Source: Mycoplasmoides fastidiosum
Lineage (GTDB): Bacteria > Bacillota_I > Bacilli_A > Mycoplasmatales > Mycoplasmoidaceae
DNA: 64,000 bases
NCBI RefSeq assembly: GCF_024498275.1
Contig: NZ_CP101809.1
Location: forward strand, 806,001 to 870,000
Direction of reading: 5' to 3'
Shown here: piece by piece, positions 41,636 through 55,973 of the stretch
Layout: each line of letters starts with the position of its first letter
How positions within the stretch are numbered: the first letter of the stretch is position 1
Notes under the pieces: model-generated
What the model was told of the DNA's origin: nothing
The model's input: only the letters and a program-made list of their open reading frames with translations
The model's database searches: none
Translations under genes and position numbers: made by a program

Positions 41636-44215
41636 TTAAACAGTAATCAATGAAATCAAATAACCTAATCCACTTATACTCATTAGGAGTAAAATTGTGC
41701 CAATTCCCACAATTCAATATTTACTAATTGAATATTTTTTGTGATCAATCTTAATGCCCCGAATAATTAATCCTAATGAACTCAATAAAATCAAGGAAGT
41801 AATTCCGGTAAATCCATAAGCAACCCCCTTTTGGGTTTGGTTCAGAGCGGTAACTAACTGCTGGGGACTGAATTTTTCTAACAGTCTTCCTAGTGATTTG
41901 ATTGTGTCTAAATTGTTATCAGAGTCCTCAATAAAATCAATGATTTCTAAAAACCGCGGATCTAATTCTACATTAGTATTCTCAATTGCGTTTTGCTCAG
42001 TAATATCAATTTGATCTAAAAGGCTTTTAGCAAAATTACTATCTAAACTAATACCTACTTTAACTAAAGCTGCTTTTAATCGTTCCCGAATTTCGTTATA
42101 GTGATCTTTTAATCCTTCAATGCGTTTATCATTATCAATAAAATTGGCTGAGCTAATTCTGTCAATTAATTCTTTTTGATAGCGTTCAATAAATAAATCC
42201 ATATTTTCTTCAATGGAACGATAAGGAAATTCGGAATCTGTTTTAATTTCAAAAATAAGTTGTTTTGTTAAATCATCTAATTCAAATGGATTAAAAACCT
42301 CTTCAAACAGTTGTCCATAAATGGATGTTAAATCATAATTAATTTGATCAGCTGCAGCTGTGGCTAAAGCTTCAAAATTAGTGTTATCAATAAATAAGCT
42401 AATTGGCAAAGCAGTAATATAACTGATCTTCATTCCTGAAGCGTATTTGTTATTTAAACTAATTTCTGTTGTGACATTTACTACGCCATTACCAATTTCA
42501 ATTCCGGTTGTGGAATACTGAAAATTAGAATTAGTATTGTTATAGCTAAAATAACGATTATATTGTCCAGCAGCAATTAACTGCTGAATTTGCTCATTTG
42601 ATTCCAACTTAATTGAATTGTTTCACACCGGATCAAGTTTAGGAGCTGTAGTTAAAAGTTTATTTTCTAAATCAGGATTTACTCGAAAAATAAAGTCATG
42701 AGAGACAGATCCAATAATATTACTGCCACTTGGATTAGTGCCATTAGATTGAATTGATCCAGTAATCGTAATTAATAAATCATTAATATTAGTTTTATTT
42801 GTAAATTCATTTTGTACTGCAGTAATTTTGAATTCCATTTTTAACAAATTTAATAAACCAGTTGGTAGCTGCGACATATCAAATGTCTGTTTAAAATCTG
42901 CTGGTTCAAAAGTGGTTTTATTACTTGCTTTAGCTTCATCAGTTAAATCAATTAAATTTTGAATACCAAAATTTTGAATAAGAACAAAAAGTTTTTCTAA
43001 AAGAAAACTAGCAGTTTCACTTGGTGTAGCAGTATAAGGAAAATGATATTGGCCTTGAACCGAAGCATTATTTAAACTTAAAATTCAATCTAATGAAGGA
43101 TTATCATTTAAATTGCCATTAGTAAAATATTGCAATTTTAAATCACTAATTTTTGCCTTGCTTTCATCACTGGTTGAGGGAAAAGAAAATAAGGGGTTAA
43201 AACTAATATTATTTTCTTTAGATAAATGTGCGTTTCATTTATCTTTAAAGAGATCAACATCTTGACTAGAATGAGGGTTGTTAGATAGTAATCCTAAATT
43301 TAATGCTAAATTATTAGGAGCTGTATCCAAAAACAATTGAGAATTTTTATCTTGATTTTTAATGTCTTCCAAACTTTTAATATCTTTTGTTAATTCTGTT
43401 TGTAACTTTTGTTCGACTTGCTTTTGAATCTCTTCTAATTTTGCATGCTTTAATAGAATTTCACTACTTGCTTTTGTAGTTGTTAATGCGTCAATTAAAT
43501 TTTGATAATCTTGGGTATCTAAGGCAACATCATAATGTCTTACGGGTTTTAATTGTTTGGGAATTTGTTCATATCAACTTTTACCAAATGTGGTATCAGT
43601 GCCAGATGTTAAATATGTTTGTCAACCAGTAAGTAATTGATCAGCTAAATTTCTCGCTTCTGATGGCATTAATGTATTAATAATGAAGTCAGGATGGGAG
43701 TTAGGATCATTTAATTTTAAAACGATTTTCTTTCGTTGTTCGTTTAAATAATTAAAAGCCGGAAAAGATTCAGCATCAGCTCGTTGATCATTTTGATAAT
43801 GAAATTTATCCCCTAAAACGTTTAAATACAAAACCTTTTTTAAATTATCCGCTAATTTTTTATATCAAAGATTATTTGTATCAACTGCAGTGATATTCAT
43901 TAATAAAAATGTAATTGATTTATTAGTTTCATCATCAGAAGATTTTTCAAATTTTGTACTAAGTTCTTGATACTTAGATTTAAATACATTATGGATGTTA
44001 GCTAAAATTTCAGCAATTTTAGAATCCAAATTATTGATTGCATAACTTCCAGACAGAAATACAACATCTTGATGTTGAATTCGTGTTGTCAAAAAATTTT
44101 GGTTAAAGTTAGTATGAGCTTGGTGACGATTTAAACTATTCAAGCCAATAAAAATTGTCAGTCCAGCAATTATTAGTGAACTTGCTTTTCAAATGCCCTT
44201 GATTGCCTTACGCAT
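41636..44215 (-). CDS. Surface paralogue 1 (subfamily II), nearest the ATPase cluster
   Basis: 859 residues, function unknown. ATG start; anchor helix SLIIAGLTIFIGL; KSITFLLMNITA; ALTTTKASS; KVGISLDSNFAKSLLDQID; C-terminal helices GITSLILLSSLGLII and IVGIGTILLLMSISGLGYLIS around loop RGIKIDHKKYSISK. Codon-by-codon reading shows an intact frame with many UGA-Trp codons. It is the first array gene after the F1-like cluster, same strand, separated by 482 bases and a terminator, so it has its own promoter. Confidence 0.83.
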
Positions 44216-44635
44216 AATTCAGGTACATCCCTTAAATTGAATAAAAATAGCAACTGACAAAAAGCGAATGACTATAAACACACGCTAACAGCATTAGATA
44301 ACTTAACTTGCAAAGCTAAATTGTTAATCTAATTATTTTTTGTGCAGTTATATAACTTCGAAAATTAAATGCTTTTGAAGTTTTGTTTTTTGTATTTTTG
44401 GTTGAAATGATCTTAATACAAAAATGAAAGCCCAGAAATGAAATAAAACAATTATTTAATCTGGTAGTTAATTTTTTTTGATTAACCCATAATTAAAAGT
44501 AGTAATTAGGGCCTAGAATAAACTAGAGGTTATTATATAACGCGGATTGCATTTCAATTCATTTTTGTATCAAAGAACAAGTTAATTTTGCGTTGATAGA
44601 ATTTATTAGTATCAATTACTTCAGAACAAAAAAGC
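44216..44635. other. Gene-free stretch between paralogue 1 and the F1-like cluster
   Basis: 420 bases without a coding frame. A minus-strand TATAAT at 44537-44532 with TTGAAA 14 bases upstream is the best promoter candidate for paralogue 1, leaving a leader of about 310 bases. No known riboswitch pattern recognised. Confidence 0.45.
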
Positions 44636-44665
44636 AACCAAAATTAGTTGTAGCTAATTTTGGTT
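44636..44665 (-). terminator. Terminator of the F1-like ATPase cluster
   Basis: Stem AACCAAAATTAG/CTAATTTTGGTT with a 6-base loop, followed on the minus strand by GCTTTTTTG. 33 bases below the stop of the beta-like gene. Confidence 0.9.
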
Positions 44666-44697
44666 GAATTGTAATAATAAAATTTAATTAATCCGTT

Positions 44698-47696
<2,999 letters not shown>

Positions 47697-47718
47697 TTTT
47701 TTAGTTTCCCGCCAGGTT

Positions 47719-48270
47719 TTATTTTTCTTGAATTTTTAGGTATGGTTCCATTTTAACAAAGTCAATGAATTTCTTCACTTTCAGTGCAGATTGTAAGTAG
47801 TTACGCTCTAAGATTTCACTTGGTAATAAACCAAACACTTCATTTTGCTTAATTTTACGCAACCGTTTTTTAATAACCCCAATTTCTACTTGGTTGTTGC
47901 TAAAAAATTCATCGCTGGTTTTTTCAGGTCGCACAAATTCAACAATTTTTGAACACATTTTAATTGTGGCTTTATTGTTTTCAAAAATAATTAAGGCATC
48001 TTTTAATAAAAAAATATGGTTACTGCGCTCGTTATGAAATGAAATCAATAAATCTTTATCAACAATTAAATCATTATTTTTCACCAAAATTTCTTTAAAG
48101 TTGTCATAAACCAGTAATTTGGCAAAATATTTTTTTGATCAATCAATCGGTTGCATTTGGGCATTATTCATCAGTTTTTCATCATCAGGTCAAACAACAT
48201 GAAAATAATCGGGTTGTTGATGTAGTAGTGAATGCAACTGTTTGTGCAGTTTACTCAAAAAATTATTCAT
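47719..48270 (-). CDS. F1-like cluster protein of about 183 residues, possibly epsilon-like
   Basis: Hydrophilic, no membrane segment. A central beta-rich part (HIFLLKDALIIFENNKATIK) and a helical C-terminus rich in Lys could match an epsilon-type subunit, but similarity is weak and the protein is longer than epsilon (about 135). Sits between gamma-like and alpha-like genes, which fits an accessory subunit of the ring. Function otherwise unknown. Confidence 0.65.
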
Positions 48271-48279
48271 GATTAACCA

Positions 48280-49128
48280 CTATTTTTGACTTTGCTGGGT
48301 TAAGATGATGTCGCTGTTAATTTCATCATATTTACCCTTAGAAATTTCGTAGTTTCAGTTGAAGATTTTTTTGTCAATTTCATTCAAATTACTTCGAATT
48401 TTTACTAAGCGTTTTTTCAACACATAAAAATCAGATTCATAAATCATCCCATAAATCACATTTTCAACATACATTGATGCTAAGTTATTCTGAAATTCGT
48501 TTAAATTGGGATAAATATTGTATTTTTCAATGTTTAATTGTTCTTCATCTTCAGTACTAACTTCGTATTTAATATCAAATTTGTTAATTGGTAAAATTGT
48601 CACTTCACCATTATTAATTTTGTTACTTACAAACACGAATTTTACTTGAGCCACTCTACCAGTTAAATAGTATTCAAACAGCAAAGTTTTCAGTTCATCC
48701 AAATTATCAATTGTGTTTTTAGGAAGACTAAGAATTGGTTTTAATTCATTCTTAGTGGCAAACTCATTAGCTGCACTTCCAATTGTGATTAATAAATCTT
48801 TTGGCCCAATTTTTTTTAATAAGTCATTTTCATAAGAAGACGAGTTAATTCCAGATAACTTAATTTTTTCTGCAATATAAACATATAAGGAATTACCCTG
48901 TTGGGATTGTTCAGAACGAGGATTATAGTAAAAAAAAGATTTAAGTTTATATTTTTTTTCAATGTCTAAAAAGATATTTTTTACATAGGCCATTTCGTTT
49001 AGTTTGTTAGTTAGTAACCGACTACGTACTTGTAACATTGAAAGGGTTTCATAAAAATAGATGTTAAGGTATTTTTTTAAATTCTCTAAATTCTGAACCT
49101 TAAGTTCGGCATGTTGATAGCTTTTCAT
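48280..49128 (-). CDS. Gamma-like subunit of the F1-like ATPase
   Basis: 282 residues, the size of F1 gamma. Both ends are long helical stretches (N-terminal 60 residues; the C-terminal RLVKIRSNLNEIDKKIFNW onward), as expected for the central stalk coiled coil, and the middle is alpha/beta with KDLLITIGSAANEF. Position between an unknown gene and the alpha/beta genes matches a stalk subunit. Sequence identity to ordinary gamma is low. The ATG shares a base with the stop of the upstream gene (TAATG). Confidence 0.6.
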
Positions 49129-49748
49129 TAGCTATTAACCTCATTAGAAAACAATAAATAATAACCATTATTCTGGGAAAAAGCAATGATAATGTGTTTG
49201 TTTAAAAACAAATACATTTCTTGCTCTTTCAATTCATAATGAAGTACTTTCATTAAGCTTTTAAAAGTTTTGATGACATCAGGATCATCTAGGTTTAAAG
49301 GATCATAAATTTTTAAGTTAGTACTTAATTCTGCTTTGTTAACTGATAAAGTTGGATAATTTAAATAACCAGTTTGATTAGACCACCAAGTAATGAAAAA
49401 TTCGGGAAAAATAATTTGTTTCCGGGTACGAATAGCATCAGTAATTCCTGCCATTAAACGTTCAAATGCTTGATTTTTATTATCAAAAAAATTTTCTAAA
49501 TAAATAATTTCTTTGAAGTTATCAATCTTATTAACATAACTTTGTTTGTTATTAACTACAGTTTCAAACTGAGCACTAATTTTTTCAATGTAAGATAAAT
49601 TAACATTCTTTTTCCCCGTTTTCATTCGGGTTACAAAATCTTTCAGTTGAACTGCAAATAAATTTTGCACTTCGTGTTTGATTTTTTGTCAACTATTTAA
49701 CCGGCTTCAAAGTGATTTCATTCAATTAAGCATTTGTTGGATATTCAT
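49128..49748 (-). CDS. F1-like cluster protein of 206 residues, unknown
   Basis: Soluble, mixed helical N-terminal half and beta C-terminal half ending ELKEQEMYLFLNKHIIIAF and NGYYLLFSNE. Four UGA-Trp codons near the N-terminus. Lies between the polytopic membrane gene and the gamma-like gene, coupled to the latter. It may link the ring to the membrane part (inference from order only). Confidence 0.65.
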
Positions 49749-49784
49749 AAATGATTTATTTCCTTAACAGTTTTTTTAAAAATA

Positions 49785-51242
49785 TTATTTGGAATTGACT
49801 GGATGCTTATTAAAGTTTTGGAATTTCAATCATCCGGTTAGGTTATATTTATCAAAAGTTTGGGGAGAAAAGATTTTTAAACGGTTTCGTTTATTTTTTG
49901 CTAATCGTTTCAATGAAATAATAAAGACGATTAGCAAAATGTTAATGTTAATTAACGATAATAACGCAATCAAAACATACAAAATTAAAAACGGGTCATA
50001 ACCTTTTAAATCAATATCAGGTAAGTTTGTGTTAATTAAATAAATCACAATAAACATTAATCCTGTTAGTTGTAACAAAATGTTAGAAATCATTAAAACT
50101 GGTTGTTTTAAAGTGTAACTATTAAAGAAAATGGTAGAAATAATTACAATCAATGCGACTGCAAGAATAATTAAATTCACCCGAGAAAAAAAGTTAACCG
50201 TGTCACCAGTAATGTATAAAACAACTAAAAACCAAGATAACAAGAATCAGAAAAACCCCACAATTAAGAAATAATAAATCGAAGAGTTAAAGTGAATCTG
50301 ATTTCAAATTAATAAAAAGAAGAAAATTGCTAATGTAATCAGAGTGATTACTAAATAAATGTAGTTTAAACTTGAAAACTGAAAATTACGAATTGCACTG
50401 GAATTATTAACAATAAAGAACAAGAAATTAGCTAATAAAAATGCCGTAGTCAATCGCGCACTAAATAATTTTAAAACAACATTGCGTTTAGCATATCGTT
50501 GGACATTTAAATGTAATGCAATTAAAAATAACCATGGCACAACTGATACAAACAAAATAATAAAACTACGAATACCTTGTCTTAAAGTCAGCTCGCGAAA
50601 ACGAAAGAATGGAATTAATTGATCTTTGAAAAAATTAATAGCCCGTTCGTAATGTCCACCTAAATAGCCAATAAACAATAATGTATAAACAAAGAAAATA
50701 AATAAAGTTACAAACTTAATTTTATAGTTGACAACATTAATGGAATCAACTTTACGATCAAAAACTAGGAAAAAAATTACATAAACTAATTCTAATAAAA
50801 TCGCATACAAGAAGAAGTAAATGATGTATTTAAAGAATACTAAATCAATTGGTTTAGCATTAGTAAAATCAACTTGGGGTTGGATGTAAAACCACAAGCC
50901 ATAGCTAATGACTCCGCTGCCATAATAAATGAACATTCAGAGTAGATAGAGTTTAAAACTTTTGTGATCTTGATAAAAACGTGTAAAAGCTAAAGTTAAA
51001 AAATAGCTTGCAAATGAAGTGTGAATGATCTGAAACAAGAAATTGGCCAAATAAGGCACATAATTTTCTTTTAATGCAATGGCTCCAGAAATGTTAGAAG
51101 CTAAAAAATTAAGGGTTAAATACGACAAAACAAATAATGTAGCATAAATTAAAAAAACATTAAATTTTTGGTATTTTTTAATTCCGCCGTAATGAAATTG
51201 TGATAAATCATTCGACTGAATAAAGATTCTTTCTCGTTTCAT
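49785..51242 (-). CDS. F1-like cluster polytopic membrane protein (X0 candidate)
   Basis: 485 residues with about 12 hydrophobic helices and short loops, and no resemblance to F0 a or c subunits. The N-terminus (KRERIFIQSNDLSQFHYGG) is likely cytosolic. In mycoplasma F1-like X0 clusters a membrane protein of unknown type is thought to replace F0; this is the only membrane gene in the cluster and so the best X0 candidate. The basic C-terminus (KRLAKNKRNRLK) suggests cytosolic end for contact with the ring. Confidence 0.8.
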
Positions 51243-51382
51243 AAAAACAGAGCTAATTTATTAGCGATCCCTCGTTTCATTTAGCTTTAATAATAATCAA
51301 GATTTTTTAAATGGATTATTATTTTTTTACTATTTTAGTAAACTCCGATTACAAAAATAATTTCAATTGTTCATAACAATAA

Positions 51383-51434
51383 AAACAAAAATCACTTCTC
51401 CCTAAATAACTAGTGAGAATAATGATTTTTGTTT
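51383..51434 (-). terminator. Hairpin between the first and second genes of the F1-like cluster
   Basis: AAACAAAAATCA (51383-51394) pairs with TGATTTTTGTTT (51423-51434), with an inner TTCTC/GAGAA pair, followed on the minus strand by TTATTG. Probably reduces transcription from the first gene into the rest, so the 50-kb genes may also have their own promoter in 51243-51380. Confidence 0.7.
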
Positions 51435-51452
51435 AAATAATCATGTGAAAAA

Positions 51453-53078
51453 TTAGTATAAAGAAATACCTTCAAGAACTTTTTTAGTAATTTTAGCTGG
51501 CACAAAATAAGTTCCGTTGCGAATTACATTCACCAAATTGTGAGGAGTTAATTCGCGAATTTCATGCATATCTAAATAAGCTTGTGGTAAATTGAATTCA
51601 CTTGCAAAATGCATTAATTCTAGCACAAACCCATCAACTGATTCCCGATCAAATAGTTTATTAGCCAAAACCACCGTGCGCTCTTTAAATTTATCAGAAT
51701 GTTTCACACCTTCACGGAAGAAAATTGGTGCTAAAACTGCTAAACCTTCAGATCGTTTAGTGCGGAATTCGGCATATAAAGCAGTTTCCAAGAAGTATCA
51801 GTTTCACTGGTGTGCTTCTGGTAAATAAGTTGTTCCATCCACAGTACGAACAATAATCAATGCCAAACGATCACATTCTTTTTCAGTCAAGCCTTTTTTC
51901 TTAGCTTGTAAACGTCTTAAAGTTTCGCGAATGTATTTTGCATCAGTCACTAAAAGATCAATTGTTCGATCACTTAACTTAGCATCATATAAATTCAAGA
52001 TGATTCGGAAATAAGTTTCGATTAAAGCTTCTTTTAGTTTTTCTGGGTTCATTTCTAACAAAATTTCAGGATAGAAAAAAGAACAGTCAGAGTTGTCAGC
52101 TGGAGTAATTAAAGCTAATAAATCATTGTTAGAAGCTTTTTTTCCACCGCCCAATTTTTTAATTGGTTCATTGAATAAAACACTTGAAGAATTCACGCCA
52201 TCTTCCATACATACTAAAGTTGGAATAGAGAATACAAAATAGTTAGAACGGGTGTAAGTTTCACTAGATGCTCGGTTTAAACGTTTCAAGTTTGGATTAG
52301 ACATCTTAATGGTTACAATTTTGGAGAAGTCAATCAGTGATCATGAACCAAAAGCAATCACAGAATCAACATCATGTTCGTGACCAAAAGCCGCAACATC
52401 CCACACTAATTTTTTAGTAATTTCAGGTTGAATGTTAGTGTATTCAACAAAGAAAATTCCGTGTTGTCGTAAAGCTCTAACTAATAACTGATAAGAATGG
52501 GTTGTTTGTTGGAAATCAGTGTCAGTTAAAATTAAAATTTTCTTAGCACCTTTTTTTAATAACTCTTCAGGTAGATATTTTTCAAAAACTTTACTACTTA
52601 CAACATAGTCAGCTAAATATGGTGCTGATTTTTCAACTTCAACAACATAATCATCATCACGTGGTGGTTCTTGAGTTTGTTCAATTTCAATTTTAGCCAA
52701 ATATTCTTGATACAATTCGTCTTCTGATTTGTAAACGAAATCAGATTTTAGACGAACTAAATTAGTTAAATTACTAATTGATGAAATTTGGGGTTGAACA
52801 ATTAATCGTCGTAATTGTTCTTTGGAAACAATGCGATGAACTTTAGCTTGCTCTCTGCTAAATTTTAGTAAATCAAAAATTTGGTTTTGTTTGGTTAAAA
52901 AGATATTTGGTTCAAGTGCATTATCTTGACTAACATCTTGATATTGCACCATTTCTTGTTCTTTAACTTCAACAGTAGTAACAACAGGAACGCTTTTTTT
53001 CTTCTGCTGCACTTTAATTTGATGATTTTTTAACTCTTGATTTTTTTTCTTAGTTGTAGTTGTTTTAACTTTAGCCAT
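51453..53078 (-). CDS. F1-like cluster first gene: degenerate iron-ADH-like protein
   Basis: 541 residues. The first 130 are Lys/Gln/Glu-rich and probably flexible. From about residue 150 the order resembles group III (iron) alcohol dehydrogenases: KKILILTDTDFQQTTHSYQL (nucleotide strand), AFGHEHDVDSVIAFGSWSLI then DFSKIV (the family has DxIIAxGGGSxID..K), SIPTLVCMEDGVNSSSV (family PTTAGTGSE) and a helical C-terminus. The His metal ligands are not found at the expected places (ALIETYFRI, YAEFRTKRSEGLA), so it is likely non-enzymatic. Fold call is inference. Confidence 0.65.
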
Positions 53079-53259
53079 TATGTATAAAGGATCCTAATTA
53101 AAAATTAGATGGTAAATTAAAAAAGCAGAAGATTTCCTTCAGAAAGCAACTACGAAATTTTCAAATTACCACAAGTGAATATTTAATAATTATATATTAT
53201 AAATTTCAAGATTTTAGCAATATATGCCCGTAAAATCCGTAATTTTTTCATCAAAATTA

Positions 53260-53275
53260 AGGGTTGATGAACCCT
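53260..53275 (-). terminator. Terminator after the p37-like gene
   Basis: AGGGTT-GATG-AACCCT stem 60 bases below the stop, followed on the minus strand by TAATTTTG. The gap 53079-53335 also holds the promoter region of the F1-like cluster; TATAAT-like stretches lie at about 53188-53206. Confidence 0.6.
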
Positions 53276-53335
53276 GTTTTAATCATTCAATTAATTCTAA
53301 ATTAAACACTAATTTTAAACGTTTTGCAATCTAAA

Positions 53336-54481
53336 TTAAAATCCGTAATTGTGTCGAAACTGGTTTAGAAAATCAGAGTTAGCTGCTTCGTACCCATTAT
53401 ACCCATAACTTGGTCCGTACGGATCATTAGCTTGCAAATTTAGAATAGCTTGAACCACAAGATCTTGGGTTAATTGGGGAACTTGAGCACTAAAAATTCC
53501 TAAGTCATAAGGAAGCGGATCAGTTACCATAAAAATTTCAGTTTGTTTCGTGGTATCAGCTGGGGTATAAGCAAAAATTTGACTGTTATTTGTATTAGAT
53601 TTAGTTCAAGCATATGAACCTGCATCATCAAAAACAATGTGATATTTTGCTAGATTAGTTGCGCCAATATTTTCTCCCTTTTGTCCCGAAAGAAACAAGA
53701 AATCTGGATCAGTTTTAGCCAATTCTGCTAAACTAGTGAACTGATTTGGTCCAAAATGTTTTTTTAGTAATTCTGCTTGTAATCAATATCTACCAGCCGA
53801 ATCTAAATTCCCACTCATAATGCCAAATTTTTTAAATGCATTCCAATCTTTATTATTTCATGCGGTTCTGATTTGGGTCCGTTCGGTTTCATTACCATAA
53901 ATCATAATCATTCCGCGGTAATAGGGAATTGTTTGAGCTGGTTCAACATAATTTTTCTGATAGCGAAAACCATTTCAACCTTTAGGATTAGTTGAATCAG
54001 ATCAAGTTTTGTAACTAGGATTTTGAAAGTTTTCGTTTAATCTGGTTGCAATTGTGGCTAATGGATTATTTTCAGTTGCATAAAAAGCAATTGTCTGATC
54101 ACCAATAAAAGCATCTGTTTTAGTCTGGAGTGCAATCTGAAAATTCTGTACACGAGATTGAAAAACTGCAAAAGCAGAGACAAACCCAAATTGAATTTTA
54201 TTAGTATTCAAATCTTGAATTTTAGTTGCTTCGTCCTCAATCGAAACAATGTGTAAATCTTTTAGTTCCACTTGTTTAAACTGGGAATGATTAGTTTTAA
54301 GTTCAATGATTTGAGATAATAAAGCAGTTTTAAACTGATTTAAAGTTGAAGCATCTGTAAAGTTTTGTGAAAGTCCAATTGTAATCAAACTAAGATCAGC
54401 ATTTGTTGCACATGCGTTTAATAAGAAACCACTTGTTAGGGTCAAGAGGTTTATTATTCCCCATTTTTTAGTTCATCCCAT
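53336..54481 (-). CDS. p37/Cypl-type thiamine-diphosphate-binding lipoprotein
   Basis: 381 residues. Signal sequence with lipobox LLNAC (Cys 25), so lipid-anchored outside. Strong match to M. hyorhinis p37 (Cypl, shown structurally to bind thiamine diphosphate): YKTWSDS, YYRGMIMIYGN, TAWNNKDWNAFKKFGIMSG, VTDPLPYDLGIF and GPSYGYNGY all have direct counterparts. Binding protein for the ATPase and permease at 57229-59673. It lies apart from them and on the opposite strand, with ribosomal genes between. Confidence 0.92.
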
Positions 54482-54504
54482 GATGACTCCCAAAATAAAA
54501 ACCA

Positions 54505-54601
54505 TTCAGTTAAACCAATAACTGAAGGGCAGGTATTTTTGTTCTTTATATTAAATTAGTAACAAATTTTGCATTTCAAAATTAGTTTCGAGTTACTCGA
54601 A
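54505..54601 (-). promoter_or_regulatory. Leader hairpins before the p37-like gene
   Basis: TTCAGTTA/TAACTGAA (54505-54526) with 6-base loop lies 24 bases above the start; a second inverted repeat TTCGAGT-T-ACTCGAA is at 54587-54601. Neither has the TPP riboswitch conserved core. Either may act in translation control or end the rplK-rplA transcript. Confidence 0.4.
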
Positions 54602-54670
54602 GTAGTGTTTTTAATTTTAAATTAGAAGTCCTGCTTGTTGAGTCTTTGTTCTAATAAAAAAGTGAAAAAA

Positions 54671-55351
54671 TTAAAATTGGATTTTTAATCCCGGTCCCAT
54701 GGTAGTTGATAAAGAGATATTTTGGATGTAAGTTCCTTTAACCACACTTGGTTTGCGAGCAATTAATAATTGCATTACTGCATCAAAGTTTTCACTTAAT
54801 TGTTCAACAGTGAAATCAGCTTTTCCAATTTGCATGTGAATGTTTCCAAAAGAATCGGTGCGGTATTCACTTTTCCCTTTTTTAAATTCGATAACAGTTT
54901 TAACAACATCGTTGGTTACTGTTCCCAATTTGGGATTTGGCATTAAACCTTTTGGACCTAAAATTTTCCCAATTTTAGCTAATTGAGGCATCATTTTAGC
55001 AGTAGTAATGATTAAATCAAATTCCATTCAGCCTTGTTTAATTTCATCAATTTTTTCCACACTACCATAATGATCAGCTCCACATTTTTCAGCATCTTCT
55101 TTAGTAAAAGCATCATCAATAACTAAAACTCGTACTTCTTTAGCTACAGTGTGTGGCAAAGTGAAAGTACCACGTAATTGCTGTTCGGGTTTAGTGGTAT
55201 TTAAATTTAGTTTAACAGCAATGTCAACAGAAGGAACAAATTTAACGTTAGCATTTTGTTTTAATAATTCTAAAGCTTCAGTTACAGTGTAATTCTTTTT
55301 GGTATCAACACTAGCTAGAATTTTTTTAAAGCGTTTTGAATGTTTTGGCAT
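54671..55351 (-). CDS. rplA: 50S ribosomal protein L1
   Basis: 226 residues. Typical: SVDIAVKLNLNTTKPEQQLR, LPHTV, GKILGPKGLMPNPKLGTV, and MGPGLKIQF at the end. Follows rplK by 20 bases; the pair is often autoregulated by L1. Confidence 0.97.
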
Positions 55352-55371
55352 TGAATTAATTTGTCTCCTTT

Positions 55372-55824
55372 CTAAAAGCCTTTAGCTTTTTTTGGTTTGA
55401 TTGGATCAAACCCTTCGATTTCTAAACCCATTTGTTTTGCAGTTCCTGCAACCATGCGTAACATCGCTTCTTCATCACGAGCATTAGCATCAACTAATTT
55501 ATATTTGGCAATTTCTAACGCTTTTTCTTTAGAAATTTTACCAACTTTTTCTTTATTAGGGACTTTTGCACCCTTTTCAATTCCTGCAGCTTTTTTTAAC
55601 AAAATTGTTGTTGGAGTGGTTTTCACTTCAAAAATAAATGATTTGTCAGTGTATGCAGTAATAATAGTTGGAACAACATCACCGTTTCGATCTTTAGTAC
55701 GATCGTTAAATTGTTTGGTGAATTCACCCATGTTAATCCCAACAGAAGCTAAAGCAGGACCTGGTTTAGCTTGTCCGCCAATTAATTCTAATTTGGCAAT
55801 GCGATTGATTTTCTTTGCGGCCAT
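55372..55824 (-). CDS. rplK: 50S ribosomal protein L11
   Basis: 150 residues, slightly longer than usual (about 142). [20 protein letters not shown] is the N-terminal methylation-prone end and thiostrepton-site region; [19 protein letters not shown] and [16 protein letters not shown] are conserved. AAGGAATG ribosome site. Confidence 0.97.
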   Translation of the reverse strand: MAAKKINRIAKLELIGGQAKPGPALASVGINMGEFTKQFNDRTKDRNGDVVPTIITAYTDKSFIFEVKTTPTTILLKKAAGIEKGAKVPNKEKVGKISKEKALEIAKYKLVDANARDEEAMLRMVAGTAKQMGLEIEGFDPIKPKKAKGF

Positions 55825-55960
55825 ATAAGCAACATTCCTTGTAAATATTTGTTCTTAATGTGGTGTTAGCGAGCAATCATAAAACTCTACCACGAACCAG
55901 TCAACCTTAGATTAATGATTTAGGTTTTGAAAAATCAGAGTTTTGTTTGTGAGAAAAAAG

Positions 55961-55966
55961 ATTATA
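55961..55966 (-). promoter_or_regulatory. Candidate -10 box of rplK-rplA
   Basis: Minus-strand TATAAT 137 bases upstream of rplK, just below the rpmA stop. The long leader may carry an L1 binding site, which I cannot delimit. Confidence 0.5.
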
Positions 55967-55973
55967 GTTTGAT

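Noticed and set aside
24719-44215. Calling the array genes MIB or MIP
   Set aside because: Location beside the F1-like ATPase suggests it, but I see no MIP serine-protease motif, and the C-terminal two-helix hairpin is not a feature I know from MIB or Protein M. Left as unknown paralogues.
24543-44215. CRISPR array or insertion sequence in the repetitive region
   Set aside because: Repeats are gene-sized paralogues without short regular spacers, terminal inverted repeats or transposase motifs.
54482-54670. Second TPP riboswitch before the p37-like gene
   Set aside because: Only simple hairpins are present; the conserved GGGGU...CUGAGA...ACCCUU...CUGAU order is missing.
55397-55828. 143-residue plus-strand frame opposite rplK
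   Set aside because: Exact antisense shadow of a well-conserved ribosomal protein gene.
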